A stretch of DNA of 64,000 nt, from assembly GCF_000211415.1 (NCBI RefSeq), contig NZ_GL890775.1:391253-455252 (forward strand). Direction: 5' to 3'. The notes below the pieces were generated by a model that saw nothing but the letters and a program-made list of their open reading frames with translations, was not told where the DNA came from and ran no database searches. Each line of letters starts with the position of its first letter. Within the stretch, counting starts at the first letter, position 1. Made by a program: the position numbers and the translations under genes. The DNA comes from Enterobacter mori LMG 25706. GTDB lineage: Bacteria; Pseudomonadota; Gammaproteobacteria; Enterobacterales; Enterobacteriaceae. Positions 17,649 to 27,089 of this stretch are shown here, piece after piece.

Positions 17649-17907
17649 TAAAAAGACTACTAAAGAAGGCATTGACGCTATTTTTGCCATCACTCCGGCA
17701 TTTATGTCATATGGGTATTGACCACCGGATACACCATTATATGTCATTTAGGGCACGGCAGGTCGGGAACGTGCGGGGCGCTGAAGCCTGTCTCTTCTGT
17801 GCACCTGGCAGCCTTTTGCTATAAGCCATATGATGCGTGTGGCTCAAAATCATTTTTTCTTCTCCGGGTATATTATTATTTTGGCGCAACGGATAAATAT
17901 TTATTAC

Positions 17908-18093
17908 ATGACAAATAAATTGAAAAAGAATTTATGGGTTCTTCTGGGGGGTGTTTTATTATGCGGAATGATTTTTTTAATATATCGCCACTGGCCTTCA
18001 GGTTCTGTGGCTGAATATAGTTGTGATAAAGTAGAAGTGATACGAATATGTACCAAGGTGAGAACGGATGGCGGGCTTACTGACGTGTGCTGA
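17908..18093 (+). CDS. Possible 61-residue membrane-anchored protein
   Basis: ATG at 17908 opens a 61-codon frame. The product begins [10 protein letters not shown], has one strong hydrophobic segment (about residues 9-26, [17 protein letters not shown]) and a short hydrophilic tail with three Cys (ending [13 protein letters not shown]). The basic N-terminus suggests the tail faces the periplasm. The frame is open further upstream to 17830, but no good ribosome-binding site is seen at any start; GGATAA lies 12 bases before 17908. It lies between dcuC and pagP in an otherwise gene-free 700-bp stretch, AT-rich compared with its neighbours. Confidence 0.45.
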   Translation: MTNKLKKNLWVLLGGVLLCGMIFLIYRHWPSGSVAEYSCDKVEVIRICTKVRTDGGLTDVC

Positions 18094-18263
18094 GTGCGGC
18101 GGCAGAGCCCGGCAGGGCTGGAGTGCATCTTCTCATCCTCTTTCTAAGAATATTCTCGGATTTAGGGCCATTAATTAGGAATAACGCTGATGTTGTTAAG
18201 GATTCATTCAACTATTCTATGGTAAACTTTGCCTTGAATACTAAGAATGGTAATTGCATTGTG

Positions 18264-18836
18264 ATGGTACGTAATAAATTTTTCCTGATTTTATTGTTTA
18301 TTTTTGGGCAGTTAACTTTCTCTTCTGTCGCCAGGGCAGAGGATAACGCGGCGGATAAAGGTTGGTTCTCAACGTTTACGGATAACGTCGCGCAAACCTG
18401 GAAGGAGCCAGAACATTACGATCTCTATATTCCGGCGATAACGTGGCATGCACGTTTTGCCTATGACAAAGAAAAAACGGACCGCTACAACGAACGTCCC
18501 TGGGGAGCGGGTTTTGGTCAGTCCCGTTGGGACGACAAAGGAAACTGGCACGGACTGTACCTGATGGCGTTTAAGGACTCCTACAACAAGTGGGAGCCGA
18601 TTGGCGGTTATGGCTGGGAGAAAACGTGGCGTCCATTAGCGGATGAGAACTTCCATCTTGGCCTAGGCTACACGGCAGGCTTTACGGCGCGTGATAACTG
18701 GAAGTACATTCCGGTCCCGGTCTTGCTGCCGTTGGCATCCATTGGCTATGGTCCCGCGACGTTCCAGATGACCTACATCCCGGGAACCTATAACAACGGA
18801 AACGTTTACTTTGCCTGGATGCGTTTTCAGTTTTAA
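18264..18836 (+). CDS. pagP: Lipid A palmitoyltransferase PagP
   Basis: Outer-membrane beta-barrel enzyme that moves a palmitate from phospholipid to lipid A, giving resistance to cationic antimicrobial peptides. From ATG 18264 the product has 190 residues: signal peptide 1-25 (ending ARA), an amphipathic helix ([15 protein letters not shown]), then an eight-stranded barrel ending in the aromatic FAWMRFQF. The surface active-site residues His62, Asp105 and Ser106 are present. A longer in-frame start at 18219 is possible. PhoP/PhoQ control is expected, but I see no clear PhoP box. The leader region is AT-rich. Confidence 0.94.
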   Translation: MVRNKFFLILLFIFGQLTFSSVARAEDNAADKGWFSTFTDNVAQTWKEPEHYDLYIPAITWHARFAYDKEKTDRYNERPWGAGFGQSRWDDKGNWHGLYLMAFKDSYNKWEPIGGYGWEKTWRPLADENFHLGLGYTAGFTARDNWKYIPVPVLLPLASIGYGPATFQMTYIPGTYNNGNVYFAWMRFQF

Positions 18837-19026
18837 CTGACAAAACGTTACAAACTGGCGAAAAAGTGCACTCTCGTTGAATCGTAAAGGATAAAAATCC
18901 GTCAACGAAAATTAACGCGACTTTTGTCACTTTTTAGCAAAGATCCGCTGGACAAAAGGTTCCACAATTGATGTACTGATACCCGACACAGCACTTGTGT
19001 CGTTTTTTAATGTAAAGGTAATTTTG

Positions 19027-19236
19027 ATGTCTAAGATTAAAGGTAACGTTAAGTGGTTTAATGAGTCCAAAGGATTCGGTTTCATTACTCCTGAAGATGG
19101 CAGCAAAGATGTGTTCGTACACTTCTCTGCAATCCAGTCTAATGGTTTCAAAACCCTGGCTGAAGGTCAGCGTGTTGAGTTTGAAATCACTAACGGTGCC
19201 AAAGGCCCTTCTGCTGCTAACGTAATCGCTCTGTAA
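19027..19236 (+). CDS. cspE: Cold-shock-like protein CspE
   Basis: A 69-residue single cold-shock domain that binds single-stranded RNA and DNA. RNP1 (KGFGFI) and RNP2 (VFVHF) are intact. CspE is made constitutively in E. coli, melts RNA hairpins and acts as an antiterminator. A strong terminator follows directly. Confidence 0.97.
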   Translation: MSKIKGNVKWFNESKGFGFITPEDGSKDVFVHFSAIQSNGFKTLAEGQRVEFEITNGAKGPSAANVIAL

Positions 19237-19260
19237 TTCAGACGCGTCAGCAAGAATTTC

Positions 19261-19288
19261 AAAACCCGCTATTTGAGCGGGTTTTTTT
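19261..19288 (+). terminator. Intrinsic terminator after cspE
   Basis: An 8-bp stem AACCCGCT/AGCGGGTT with a five-base loop, followed by five further T. It ends the cspE message and also faces the small gene on the opposite strand. Confidence 0.9.
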
Positions 19289-19297
19289 CGTTCTGAA

Positions 19298-19384
19298 TCA
19301 ACCAATCAGATACATTTTCAGGAAGCTGGCGACGATTGCCACGCTCAGCAAAACCATTCCTGCGCTCATCAACTGTTCTTTCAT
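19298..19384 (-). CDS. Possible 28-residue membrane protein
   Basis: ATG at 19384 opens a 28-codon frame ending at TGA 19298-19300. The product starts MKEQLMSAGMVLL and has one hydrophobic segment (about residues 7-22), ending KMYLIG. A clear GAGGGTGA ribosome-binding site lies eight to fifteen bases upstream, better than that of many annotated small genes. It starts 70 bp after the end of fluC on the same strand, so it may share that transcript, and it converges with the cspE terminator. I do not know a name for it. Confidence 0.55.
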   Translation of the reverse strand: MKEQLMSAGMVLLSVAIVASFLKMYLIG

Positions 19385-19454
19385 ACTGTCACCCTCGCTC
19401 CGTATTACGTCCAGAGTGACAGAGAAAAATTAAGCCAACATTAACGTCGGGCGA

Positions 19455-19844
19455 TTAATGCGCGCTGGCGGAAGAAAAGAGCCAAAATGCGATCCCGGTC
19501 ATCGCAAATGAACCGAGCATATTGATGGCGATGTTCGTTAATGCCCAGCCAATGCGACCTTCCTGAAACAGGAACACCACTTCAGCAGAGAAGGTGGAGA
19601 ACGTCGTTAAACCGCCACAGAAGCCGGTGGTAATCAATACCTTCCACACCGGGTCGATATGTGTCATGCGGTTAAACCAGGCTAGCCCCATGCCGATAAT
19701 AAAGGCACCAATCAGGTTTGCTGCCAGGGTTCCCATGGGAATGGCCTGATGAAGAGGGTTAAACCGCATACTCAAAAACCACCGCGCAACGCTACCCGTG
19801 CCTCCGCCAATAAAAACGGCTATAAGTAGTTGTAACCCTGTCAA
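19455..19844 (-). CDS. crcB: Fluoride channel FluC (CrcB)
   Basis: Small dual-topology fluoride channel that exports F- and so protects against fluoride. The 129-residue protein has four hydrophobic segments and the signature [13 protein letters not shown] (about residues 74-86), whose Thr/Ser/Phe residues line the pore and the central Na+ site. Full length. No fluoride riboswitch is visible upstream, where ybeM starts divergently only 61 bp away. Confidence 0.95.
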   Translation of the reverse strand: MTGLQLLIAVFIGGGTGSVARWFLSMRFNPLHQAIPMGTLAANLIGAFIIGMGLAWFNRMTHIDPVWKVLITTGFCGGLTTFSTFSAEVVFLFQEGRIGWALTNIAINMLGSFAMTGIAFWLFSSASAH

Positions 19845-19905
19845 TACCTGCTATTGGATGTGTAAGTACGTCGAGTGTAACGCTGTTTTTGACCGGGGGA
19901 CAAAT

Positions 19906-20694
19906 ATGTATGTTGCGGTAGGGCAGTTTGCGGTAACGCCGGACTGGAATGAGAATGCGGGAACATGCGTCTCCCTGATGGCCCAGGCGCGACAGAAGGG
20001 GGCATCCTTGCTGGTGCTTCCCGAAGCGCTGCTGGCACGGGATGATAACGATCCTGATATGTCGGTTAAGTCGGCGCAGTCGCTGGACGGGGCGTTTTTA
20101 CAGCAGCTGCTGGCAGAGAGCGCTGGCAATCTCATGACGACCATTTTTACGGTGCATGTACCTTCTGCTCCGGGCAGGGCAGTGAATACGCTTGTGGCTA
20201 TCCGTGGCGGCGAGATTATTGCACGCTACGCTAAGCTTCATCTCTATGATGCGTTCAACATTCAGGAGTCGCGACTTGTCGATCCCGGCGACAGCGTTTC
20301 ACCCCTGCTGGAGGTCGATGGATTTAACGTGGGATTAATGACCTGCTACGATCTGCGTTTTCCAGAAATGGCACTGAATCTGGCTTTACAGGGTGCCGAC
20401 GTCCTGGTATTGCCAGCGGCCTGGGTTAAAGGGCCCCTAAAAGAGCACCACTGGGCGACGCTGTTAGCCGCAAGGGCGCTTGATACCACCTGCTACGTGG
20501 TCGCTTCAGGAGAGTGTGGGAATAAGAATATTGGGCAGAGCAGGGTTATCGATCCGTTGGGTGTGACCATCGCCTCAGCAGCCGAAACGCCAGCGCTTTT
20601 AATGACTGAGATATTATCAGAGAGAATTGCGCTTGCACGTCGGCAGTTACCCGTTCTTCGCAATCGACGGTTTGCGCCACCGCAATTATTGTGA
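19906..20694 (+). CDS. ybeM: Deaminated glutathione amidase YbeM
   Basis: Nitrilase-superfamily amidase that hydrolyses deaminated glutathione, a metabolite-repair function shared with mammalian Nit1. The catalytic triad is Glu40 (LPEAL), Lys110 (AKLHLYD) and Cys147 ([10 protein letters not shown]). From ATG 19906, preceded by GGGGGA, the product has 262 residues. The gene is intact here, whereas the K-12 copy is, as I recall, disrupted. It is divergent from fluC. Confidence 0.93.
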   Translation: MYVAVGQFAVTPDWNENAGTCVSLMAQARQKGASLLVLPEALLARDDNDPDMSVKSAQSLDGAFLQQLLAESAGNLMTTIFTVHVPSAPGRAVNTLVAIRGGEIIARYAKLHLYDAFNIQESRLVDPGDSVSPLLEVDGFNVGLMTCYDLRFPEMALNLALQGADVLVLPAAWVKGPLKEHHWATLLAARALDTTCYVVASGECGNKNIGQSRVIDPLGVTIASAAETPALLMTEILSERIALARRQLPVLRNRRFAPPQLL

Positions 20695-20820
20695 TGTTTT
20701 TTTCAACAATGCTTGATTCACCTTGTTACAGATTGCTATTGTGTGCGCGCGTCAAATGTCCGTTAATACGATCGGGTTTTTGGCGCTTAATGCAGCCTGT
20801 TTTATGTAAAGAAGGTATCT

Positions 20821-21024
20821 ATGGGTGAGATTAGTATTACCAAACTGCTGGTGGTTGCCGCACTGGTCGTCCTGCTGTTTGGTACCAAGAAGTTACGCAC
20901 GTTGGGTGGAGACCTGGGTGCTGCCATTAAAGGCTTTAAGAAAGCGATGAATGACGATGACGCGGCCGCGAAGAAAAGCGCCGAAGATAGTGTTCCTGCA
21001 GAGAAGCTTTCGCACAAAGAGTAA
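20821..21024 (+). CDS. tatE: Sec-independent translocase protein TatE
   Basis: A 67-residue TatA paralogue that joins the twin-arginine translocase in the inner membrane. One N-terminal membrane span (about 1-20) is followed by the [14 protein letters not shown] hinge and an amphipathic helix, then a charged tail. It is a stand-alone gene with a terminator shared with convergent lipA. Confidence 0.96.
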   Translation: MGEISITKLLVVAALVVLLFGTKKLRTLGGDLGAAIKGFKKAMNDDDAAAKKSAEDSVPAEKLSHKE

Positions 21025-21053
21025 TGGCAATCCTGCAAGGCTTGCATAAAAAA

Positions 21054-21079
21054 ACCGGCTCATGAGGCCGGTTTTTTTG
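21054..21079. terminator. Bidirectional terminator between tatE and lipA
   Basis: A stem ACCGGC/GCCGGT with a seven- to eight-base loop, flanked by a run of A on the left and seven T on the right, so it can serve both convergent genes. Confidence 0.85.
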
Positions 21080-21105
21080 TGTTTCTGTAAAAAGATATTA
21101 CAGGT

Positions 21106-22071
21106 TTATTTTACTTCTTCGCCTTTCGCCTGCATATCGGCGTGGTAGGAAGAGCGAACAAACGGGCCACACGCTGCATGGGTGAAGCCCATCGCCATGG
21201 CTTCGGCTTTCATCTCGTCGAACTCATCAGGGCTAACATAGCGCTGTACCGGCAGATGGTGACGGCTTGGCTGCAGATACTGCCCCAGCGTCAGCATAGT
21301 GACACCGTGGCGGCGCAGATCGCGCATCACTTCGATGATTTCGGCATTGGTTTCACCGAGACCCACCATCAGACCGGACTTGGTCGGAATATGCGGATGC
21401 GCTTCTTTGAAGCGCTCCAGCAACTTCAGAGACCAGTTGTAGTCTGCGCCTGGACGCACCTGACGGTAAATACGCGGCACGTTTTCCAGGTTGTGGTTGA
21501 ATACGTCTGGTGGGGTGGCGGTCAGGATATCCAGCGCGCGGTCCATACGTCCACGGAAATCGGGAACCAGCGTCTCAATCTTGATGCTTGGGCTTTTCTC
21601 ACGGATGGCAGTAATGCAGTCTGCAAAGTGCTGTGCACCACCATCACGCAGGTCATCGCGGTCAACCGAGGTGATAACGACATAACGCAACGCCATGTCG
21701 GCGATGGTTTGCGCCAGTTTCTGCGGCTCGTTCACATCTGGCGCAACAGGGCGGCCATGAGCAACGTCGCAGAACGGGCAGCGGCGGGTACAGATAGCAC
21801 CCAAAATCATAAATGTCGCGGTACCGTGATTGAAACATTCAGCAAGGTTAGGGCAGGAGGCTTCTTCACACACGGAGTGAAGGCCATTTTTGCGCATCGC
21901 CGCTTTGATCCCCTGGATACGCGAAGAGTCCGCCGGCAGTTTGATTTTCATCCACTCCGGTTTTCTTAACAGCGCTTCGCGCTCTGTAGCCACGTTTTTA
22001 ACCGGGATAAGGGCCATTTTATCGGCATCGCGGTATTTAACACCGCGTTCCATCACAATGGGTTTACTCAT
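21106..22071 (-). CDS. lipA: Lipoyl synthase LipA
   Basis: Radical-SAM enzyme that inserts two sulfurs into octanoyl groups on lipoyl domains of 2-oxoacid dehydrogenases and the glycine cleavage H protein. The 321-residue protein shows the auxiliary [4Fe-4S] ligands Cys68, Cys73 and Cys79 and the radical-SAM ligands Cys94, Cys98 and Cys101 (CTRRCPFC). It lies in the usual lipB-ybeF-lipA order. Confidence 0.97.
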   Translation of the reverse strand: MSKPIVMERGVKYRDADKMALIPVKNVATEREALLRKPEWMKIKLPADSSRIQGIKAAMRKNGLHSVCEEASCPNLAECFNHGTATFMILGAICTRRCPFCDVAHGRPVAPDVNEPQKLAQTIADMALRYVVITSVDRDDLRDGGAQHFADCITAIREKSPSIKIETLVPDFRGRMDRALDILTATPPDVFNHNLENVPRIYRQVRPGADYNWSLKLLERFKEAHPHIPTKSGLMVGLGETNAEIIEVMRDLRRHGVTMLTLGQYLQPSRHHLPVQRYVSPDEFDEMKAEAMAMGFTHAACGPFVRSSYHADMQAKGEEVK

Positions 22072-22278
22072 AGCGTGCGTGTTCCAGTTGCGAATATCGA
22101 AGGAAAGCGTTTCAATTCAAGGGAATGTTGTATTTATCAACTATTTTTGAACGAACGACAGGCAGTATATCATTGAAACGGTCGGTAAAGCAGCCTGCCA
22201 GGTCGCCAATTTGTAAAATAGTTGTTGTTTTGTGCGTTTTGCCCCGCATACAGCAGGGGCTTGTGCTGCCAGGCGGGT

Positions 22279-23232
22279 TCAGAAGGCCTGGCGGATAACG
22301 TTGATGACGTTTTCCAGTACCGGATCGCGCAGGCTTAGCTTGTTGTAATGCAGCGAAATTTCAAGCGTTTCGTCATTTAACTGATCGAGCGGAATGCTCT
22401 CCAGCGGCCAGCATTTGCGCAGCAGGTTAAAGAGGCGCAGAGGCATTACGCACAGCATGTCGCTACTGCCAATCAGGGATGCAACGGTAAACATATTGTA
22501 ACTGCTGAAGCTCACCTGCCGCTCCGGGAAGAGTTCATCAATGCGCTGCCGTAGCGGGTTGGATCCCTGGCCTTCTGCCATAAAAGAGGAATGCTCATAG
22601 GCACGCAGGTTTTCTAGCGTCAAAGGCGCATTGAACGCGGGATGATGCTGGCGGCATACCAGGATCAGGCTGTCGGCGTACAGGACATGCTGGCCTAAAG
22701 CCCTTGCACTGAAATTATTGCTGTCAATGATCAGGTCGGTCTGGAACTGCGCCAGTTGGGTTTCAGGATCATTCACGGTGACGTTGCGGATCAACAGCTG
22801 CGGCGCATGTTGCTTTATTGTCTTGTAGATAGCAGGCATCACCAGCACGCCCAATGATGGAGATGTGCCAATAGTGATGGTTCTGTGTTTATCGTAGCTA
22901 CCCGTGAGGTCCAGCGCGCCGAGAATCGATTCCAGTCCCTGGCTAATGTATTCATGCAGATGTGTGGCATAAGCCGTAGGGGTTACGCCCTGGCCCTTAC
23001 GTATAAATAACGGATCCGGGAAAATAGCGCGCAGCTTTTGAATTGACTGGCTAATTGCTGAGGGGGTCAGATTAAGAATTTTCGCAGCGTTAACGATACC
23101 CTTATGGACATAAACTGCCTCAAAAATAGTCAACAGGTTGAGATCAATATTACGTAAAGTCCGAAAAATTTGTGGCTTATCTTCACCGCCGGGTTCATTC
23201 AGGCGTTTGGCTGGTAAATTAGTAGACTCCAC
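22279..23232 (-). CDS. ybeF: LysR-family transcriptional regulator YbeF
   Basis: A 317-residue LysR-type regulator with the N-terminal helix-turn-helix around ILNLTPSAISQSIQKLR (residues 52-68) and a C-terminal effector domain. It lies between lipA and lipB, reading the same way, with gaps of 207 and 281 bp that hold no other gene. Its ligand and targets are unknown. It resembles YbdO (8023-8922) in the region around the DNA-binding domain (LNLL.IFE.VY and ITPSA.SQS.Q.LR), so the two are probably paralogous. Confidence 0.92.
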   Translation of the reverse strand: MESTNLPAKRLNEPGGEDKPQIFRTLRNIDLNLLTIFEAVYVHKGIVNAAKILNLTPSAISQSIQKLRAIFPDPLFIRKGQGVTPTAYATHLHEYISQGLESILGALDLTGSYDKHRTITIGTSPSLGVLVMPAIYKTIKQHAPQLLIRNVTVNDPETQLAQFQTDLIIDSNNFSARALGQHVLYADSLILVCRQHHPAFNAPLTLENLRAYEHSSFMAEGQGSNPLRQRIDELFPERQVSFSSYNMFTVASLIGSSDMLCVMPLRLFNLLRKCWPLESIPLDQLNDETLEISLHYNKLSLRDPVLENVINVIRQAF

Positions 23233-23513
23233 GCTTTCACTCCGTATCCATTCACAATATGAATGATAGTTGAATTTATTTATTATGCTTGCAGAGATTC
23301 GTAAAGTGTTTCACATGTTTAACGAAAACAGACAGTTGGGTGATTGTCACGCAAGTAATATGGGATCCGCAGGCGGCACTATCAAATTGATGAATAATAT
23401 GTATCGCTAATATGCGGGCGCTTCGAAAATATAGAATCTGCTGATTGTTGTAAAGCGTAAATGCGGGAAATAGCCGTGGCCCGTCAAATAATCGAGCCAC
23501 TAGCAAGCATATA

Positions 23514-24155
23514 TTAAGCAGGGATATATTCGTGAGGAGGATTGTTAAGCAGTGCTAAAAAGTTCTTCAAAAGTACAGGACGAATAATATCCGGGGTGGC
23601 GGTGGCTACCCACTGGCACATTTGCGTCATCTCCATACCCGCATAGCCGCACGGATTGATGCGCAGGAAGGGGGCGAGATCCATATTGATATTGAGCGCC
23701 AGCCCATGGAAGGAACAGCCTTTACGAATGCGCAGACCCAGCGAACAGATCTTCATCTCTCCCACATACACGCCCGGCGCATCCGCACGCGGATGGGCAT
23801 CAATGCCGTATTCTGCGAGGGTGTTTACGACGGTTTGCTCCAGCAGGGTGACAAGTTCACGGACACCCAACTTTCTGCGCTTCAGGTTGAGCAACACGTA
23901 CATCACCTGCTGACCCGGACCATGATAGGTTACCTGCCCACCACGATCGCTTTGGATCACCGGGATATCGCCTGTCATCAACAGATGTTCGGCTTTTCCT
24001 GCCTGCCCCTGGGTAAACACAGGAAGGTGTTCAACCAGCCAGATTTCATCGGGTGTGGTTTCATCGCGTGAATCAGTGAAGTCATGCATAGCCTGGGAGA
24101 CAGGCTCGTAAGGTTGAAGCCCGAGATGGCGGACAAGAATGTTATCCTGGTACAA
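23514..24155 (-). CDS. lipB: Octanoyltransferase LipB (TTG start)
   Basis: Moves octanoate from acyl carrier protein to the lipoyl domains, the first step of endogenous lipoate synthesis. The start is TTG at 24155: it gives 213 residues, the E. coli length and N-terminus ([12 protein letters not shown]), and has GGAG nine bases upstream; starting at ATG 24203 would add a 16-residue leader. Catalytic Cys169 (INPCGYAG) and Lys135 are present, as is the YHGPGQ loop at 77-82. An inverted repeat at 24216-24239 separates it from upstream ybeD. Confidence 0.95.
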   Translation of the reverse strand: MYQDNILVRHLGLQPYEPVSQAMHDFTDSRDETTPDEIWLVEHLPVFTQGQAGKAEHLLMTGDIPVIQSDRGGQVTYHGPGQQVMYVLLNLKRRKLGVRELVTLLEQTVVNTLAEYGIDAHPRADAPGVYVGEMKICSLGLRIRKGCSFHGLALNINMDLAPFLRINPCGYAGMEMTQMCQWVATATPDIIRPVLLKNFLALLNNPPHEYIPA

Positions 24156-24215
24156 AACGACGTCTCCGAAGACGGGGAGAAAAGGGTGTGGAAAGTATAT
24201 CACAGCAGGGAGAGG

Positions 24216-24239
24216 GGTTACCCGGCAAACCGGGTAACC
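24216..24239. repeat. Perfect hairpin between ybeD and lipB
   Basis: A perfect 10-bp inverted repeat GGTTACCCGG/CCGGGTAACC with a four-base loop. It starts nine bases beyond the ybeD stop codon and lies 61-84 bp upstream of the lipB start. There is no U run, so it is more likely an mRNA-stabilising or pausing hairpin than a terminator. Confidence 0.7.
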
Positions 24240-24248
24240 GCAGAGGGA

Positions 24249-24512
24249 CTACAGCACCATACGAACGATTTCGATATTGCCGAGTTCTTCGTACAGCGTC
24301 TCAACCTGCTCAATGTGTGTCGCAGTGATGGTAATAGAAACCGAGTGGTAGTTGCCCTTGCTGCTTGGTTTTACTGACGGAGAGTAGTCACCCGGCGCAT
24401 GGCGCTGTACCACTTCAACCACCTGATCAACCAGCTCAGGCTTCGCCAGACCCATTACTTTGTAAGTAAATGAGGTAGGGAATTCAAGCAGTTCGTTAAG
24501 TTTGGTTTTCAT
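24249..24512 (-). CDS. ybeD: DUF493 family protein YbeD
   Basis: An 87-residue protein of the UPF0250/DUF493 family, conserved next to dacA and lipB. The known YbeD structure has an alpha-beta fold like the regulatory (ACT-type) domain of phosphoglycerate dehydrogenase, which suggests a small-molecule sensing or allosteric role, not yet shown. The conserved [11 protein letters not shown] and the [15 protein letters not shown] strand are present. Confidence 0.94.
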   Translation of the reverse strand: MKTKLNELLEFPTSFTYKVMGLAKPELVDQVVEVVQRHAPGDYSPSVKPSSKGNYHSVSITITATHIEQVETLYEELGNIEIVRMVL

Positions 24513-24532
24513 GTCAGCTCCGGCGTAACGTC

Positions 24533-24567
24533 AAAAAATAATAACTCCCACGTCGGGTGGGAGTTAT
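24533..24567 (-). terminator. Intrinsic terminator after dacA
   Basis: An 11-bp perfect stem ATAACTCCCAC/GTGGGAGTTAT with a five-base loop, followed on the minus strand by TATTTTTT. Confidence 0.88.
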
Positions 24568-24618
24568 CAGGATACTTAGTATATGGGGATCAAAATCACA
24601 CTTTCAAGTGTTCAGTTT

Positions 24619-25830
24619 TTAGCCAAACCAGTGGTGGAACATCAATTTAATGTAATCAATGATTTTGCTGAAGAAATTGCCTTCAGGAATTTCATCCAGC
24701 ACCACGAGCGGACGCTGATCGATGGTTTTGCCGTCAAGCTGGAAGTTGATGGTACCCACAACCTGGTTCTTCTGCAGCGGGGCGTGCAGTTCGGTGGTGT
24801 TGAGCACATAGCTCGCTTTCAGATCTTTCATGCGGCCACGAGGAATGGTCAGATACAGATCTTTATCCACACCCAGGGAAGCACGGTCATTATCACCGAA
24901 CCAGACTGGCTCTGAGGCGAACTCTTTACCCGCTTTCAGCGGATTGACGGTTTCGAAGAAACGGAAGCCCCAGGTCAGCAGTTTTTTGCTTTCGGTTTCA
25001 CGGCCTTTGAAGGTGCGACCGCCCATCACGGCGGAAATCAGGCGCATCTGGCCTTCAGTCGCAGAGGCCACCAGGTTGTAACCCGCTTTATCGGTATGGC
25101 CAGTCTTGATGCCGTCAACGTTCAGGCTGTTATCCCACAGCAGGCCGTTACGGTTGGTCTGACGGATACCGTTGAAGGTGAACTCTTTTTCTTTATAGAT
25201 GGTGTATTCGTTCGGAACATCACGGATCAGCGCCTGGCCAATCAGGGCCATGTCACGTGCGGAGCTGTACTGACCGTCTGCGTCCAGGCCGTGTACGGTC
25301 TGGAAGTGACTGTTTTTCAGACCCAGTGCGGAAACATAGCTGTTCATCAGGCCAACAAACGCGTCCTGGCTGCCTGCTGCGAAATCTGCCATGGCGACGC
25401 AGGCGTCGTTACCAGACTGCAGGTTGATACCGCGGATCAGCTGGGAGACGGGAACCTGCATGCCAGGTTTCAGGAACATCAACGATGATCCTTTGACCAC
25501 CGGGTTACCGGTCGCCCAGGCATCGTTACCGATGGTGACCAGGTCGGTTTCTTTGAATTTACCTGCCTTCATGGCCTGGCCGATAACGTAGCTGGTCATC
25601 ATTTTAGTCAGGCTGGCCGGATCGCGACGGGCATCGGCATTCTGTTCTGCCAGAACTTTGCCAGAGTTGTAATCGATCAGGATGTAGGATTCCGCGTCGA
25701 TTTGCGGAACGCCAGGGATCATGGTCTTGATGTTCAGGTCATCCGCGTGAGCTGCAGAGAGAGCAGCTGCGCAAAGGGCCGCGGTCAGCGCCATGCGCTG
25801 CACAAAACGAGCAGAAAAAGTGGTCTTCAT
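24619..25830 (-). CDS. dacA: D-alanyl-D-alanine carboxypeptidase DacA (PBP5)
   Basis: Removes the terminal D-Ala from peptidoglycan pentapeptides, controlling cross-linking and cell shape. The 403-residue precursor has a signal peptide (about 1-29, ending AHA) and the penicilloyl serine transferase motifs: SLTK (Ser73-Lys76), SGN (139-141) and KTG (242-244). The C-terminal amphipathic helix ([18 protein letters not shown]) anchors it to the periplasmic face of the inner membrane. It follows rlpA-mrdB-mrdA, genes of the cell-elongation machinery, but has its own terminator. Confidence 0.97.
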   Translation of the reverse strand: MKTTFSARFVQRMALTAALCAAALSAAHADDLNIKTMIPGVPQIDAESYILIDYNSGKVLAEQNADARRDPASLTKMMTSYVIGQAMKAGKFKETDLVTIGNDAWATGNPVVKGSSLMFLKPGMQVPVSQLIRGINLQSGNDACVAMADFAAGSQDAFVGLMNSYVSALGLKNSHFQTVHGLDADGQYSSARDMALIGQALIRDVPNEYTIYKEKEFTFNGIRQTNRNGLLWDNSLNVDGIKTGHTDKAGYNLVASATEGQMRLISAVMGGRTFKGRETESKKLLTWGFRFFETVNPLKAGKEFASEPVWFGDNDRASLGVDKDLYLTIPRGRMKDLKASYVLNTTELHAPLQKNQVVGTINFQLDGKTIDQRPLVVLDEIPEGNFFSKIIDYIKLMFHHWFG

Positions 25831-25969
25831 GGTCAGAACTACGACATCCGTGATGGAATTAAAAAAAGTGCCTTACTATAGCAAATGCTATACAGGCAGG
25901 CATCCGACTTTCATCATGAGATTGTGAATGTGTTTTACACAACTTGACATTTCGGATACCGCCGATTCA

Positions 25970-27073
25970 TTACTTCGCAACAGTGATAAATGACTGGAGC
26001 TGCGCTTCACTTTGCAAACGCTGTTGCAGGGAAGCTGCCTGAGATTTGCTGGCAAACGGCCCCATCTGAATACGCCAGACTGCACCGTTTTGCTCAACGC
26101 GGCCCGGCACGCTGAACTGCTGGCTTAAGCGCTGCTGATACTGCTGTGCACGTGCCCGATCGCTGACGGCGCCGACCTGAACCACGTAACTGCCGCTTGC
26201 GGCCGCAGGGGCGGGAGTACTTTGCGTGGTCGCTGGTGCGGTCACGGGAGCAGGTTGCGTGACTGGGGCTGCGACAACCGGGGCTGGCGAGGGTTCACTG
26301 CCTTCAAGGACGCCAGAGGATAAAGTTGTCGGCGCACCGAGGAAACCGCTGCTTTTCACCGGGGCACCGGTACTGTCATCGCTTTGTAACGTATCGTTAC
26401 TGATGGCGCGGACTTCGCCCTGTGGTTGAGCTGGCTCTGCAGGGGTAGACGCGCCTCCCATTCCACCACTCAGGTCAGGACGAGCCGGCAGGGCATAGGT
26501 TTGTTTCGCGACAGTCGTACAGGCGGTGCCTGGACCTGAAAGGGTACCATCCTGCGCGACGATAATCGGATCGATACGCACTTTGGTGTTGTTCGAGGTG
26601 TTCAGACGGTCAGCCGCTGCGCGGGACAGCGAGATCACGCGGTCATTCCCGTATGGGCCACGGTCGTTGATACGCACGACGATCATACGGCCGTTCGCCA
26701 GGTTGGTGACGCGAGCATAGCTTGGGATCGGCAGCGTAGGATGCGCCGCCGTGATTTGCATCGGATCGAAGGTTTCGCCTGATGCGGTCAGGTTACTACC
26801 CGGCTCGGCATCATAAATGGCGGCCAAGCCAGCCTGGCTGAAACGGGAAGGATCCTGAACAATTTTGAAGCTTTTGCCGTCGCGCTGATAATCCTGATTC
26901 GCCGTTGCGTTCAGCGGTTCATAGATCGGATCGGCACCGCTAATTTCAACAATCGGGCCGTTACAGACCGCAGGCTGCGGCGGCGCGACGGTTGCCTGTT
27001 GCTGACCATCATCACTCGTGCAGGCTGCAAGTAAACTTGCTGCGATGCAGATCCCCAGCCACTGCTTACGCAT
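25970..27073 (-). CDS. rlpA: Septal-ring lipoprotein RlpA with SPOR domain
   Basis: Outer-membrane lipoprotein; in Pseudomonas it is a lytic transglycosylase acting on naked glycan strands. From ATG 27073 the product has 367 residues: lipobox LLAAC (Cys18), a double-psi beta-barrel with the RINDRGPYGNDRVISLS motif, a Pro/Ala/Thr-rich linker, and a C-terminal SPOR domain (roughly the last 75 residues) that binds denuded septal peptidoglycan. A longer frame from 27145 overlaps mrdB and is rejected. The gap to mrdB is 16 bp. Confidence 0.95.
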   Translation of the reverse strand: MRKQWLGICIAASLLAACTSDDGQQQATVAPPQPAVCNGPIVEISGADPIYEPLNATANQDYQRDGKSFKIVQDPSRFSQAGLAAIYDAEPGSNLTASGETFDPMQITAAHPTLPIPSYARVTNLANGRMIVVRINDRGPYGNDRVISLSRAAADRLNTSNNTKVRIDPIIVAQDGTLSGPGTACTTVAKQTYALPARPDLSGGMGGASTPAEPAQPQGEVRAISNDTLQSDDSTGAPVKSSGFLGAPTTLSSGVLEGSEPSPAPVVAAPVTQPAPVTAPATTQSTPAPAAASGSYVVQVGAVSDRARAQQYQQRLSQQFSVPGRVEQNGAVWRIQMGPFASKSQAASLQQRLQSEAQLQSFITVAK

Positions 27074-27089
27074 TGCGATCCCCTTATTT

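Noticed and set aside
18087-18263. Long N-terminal extension of PagP
   Set aside because: Starting upstream would place 44-59 extra residues before a typical signal peptide; ATG 18264 gives normal length and topology.
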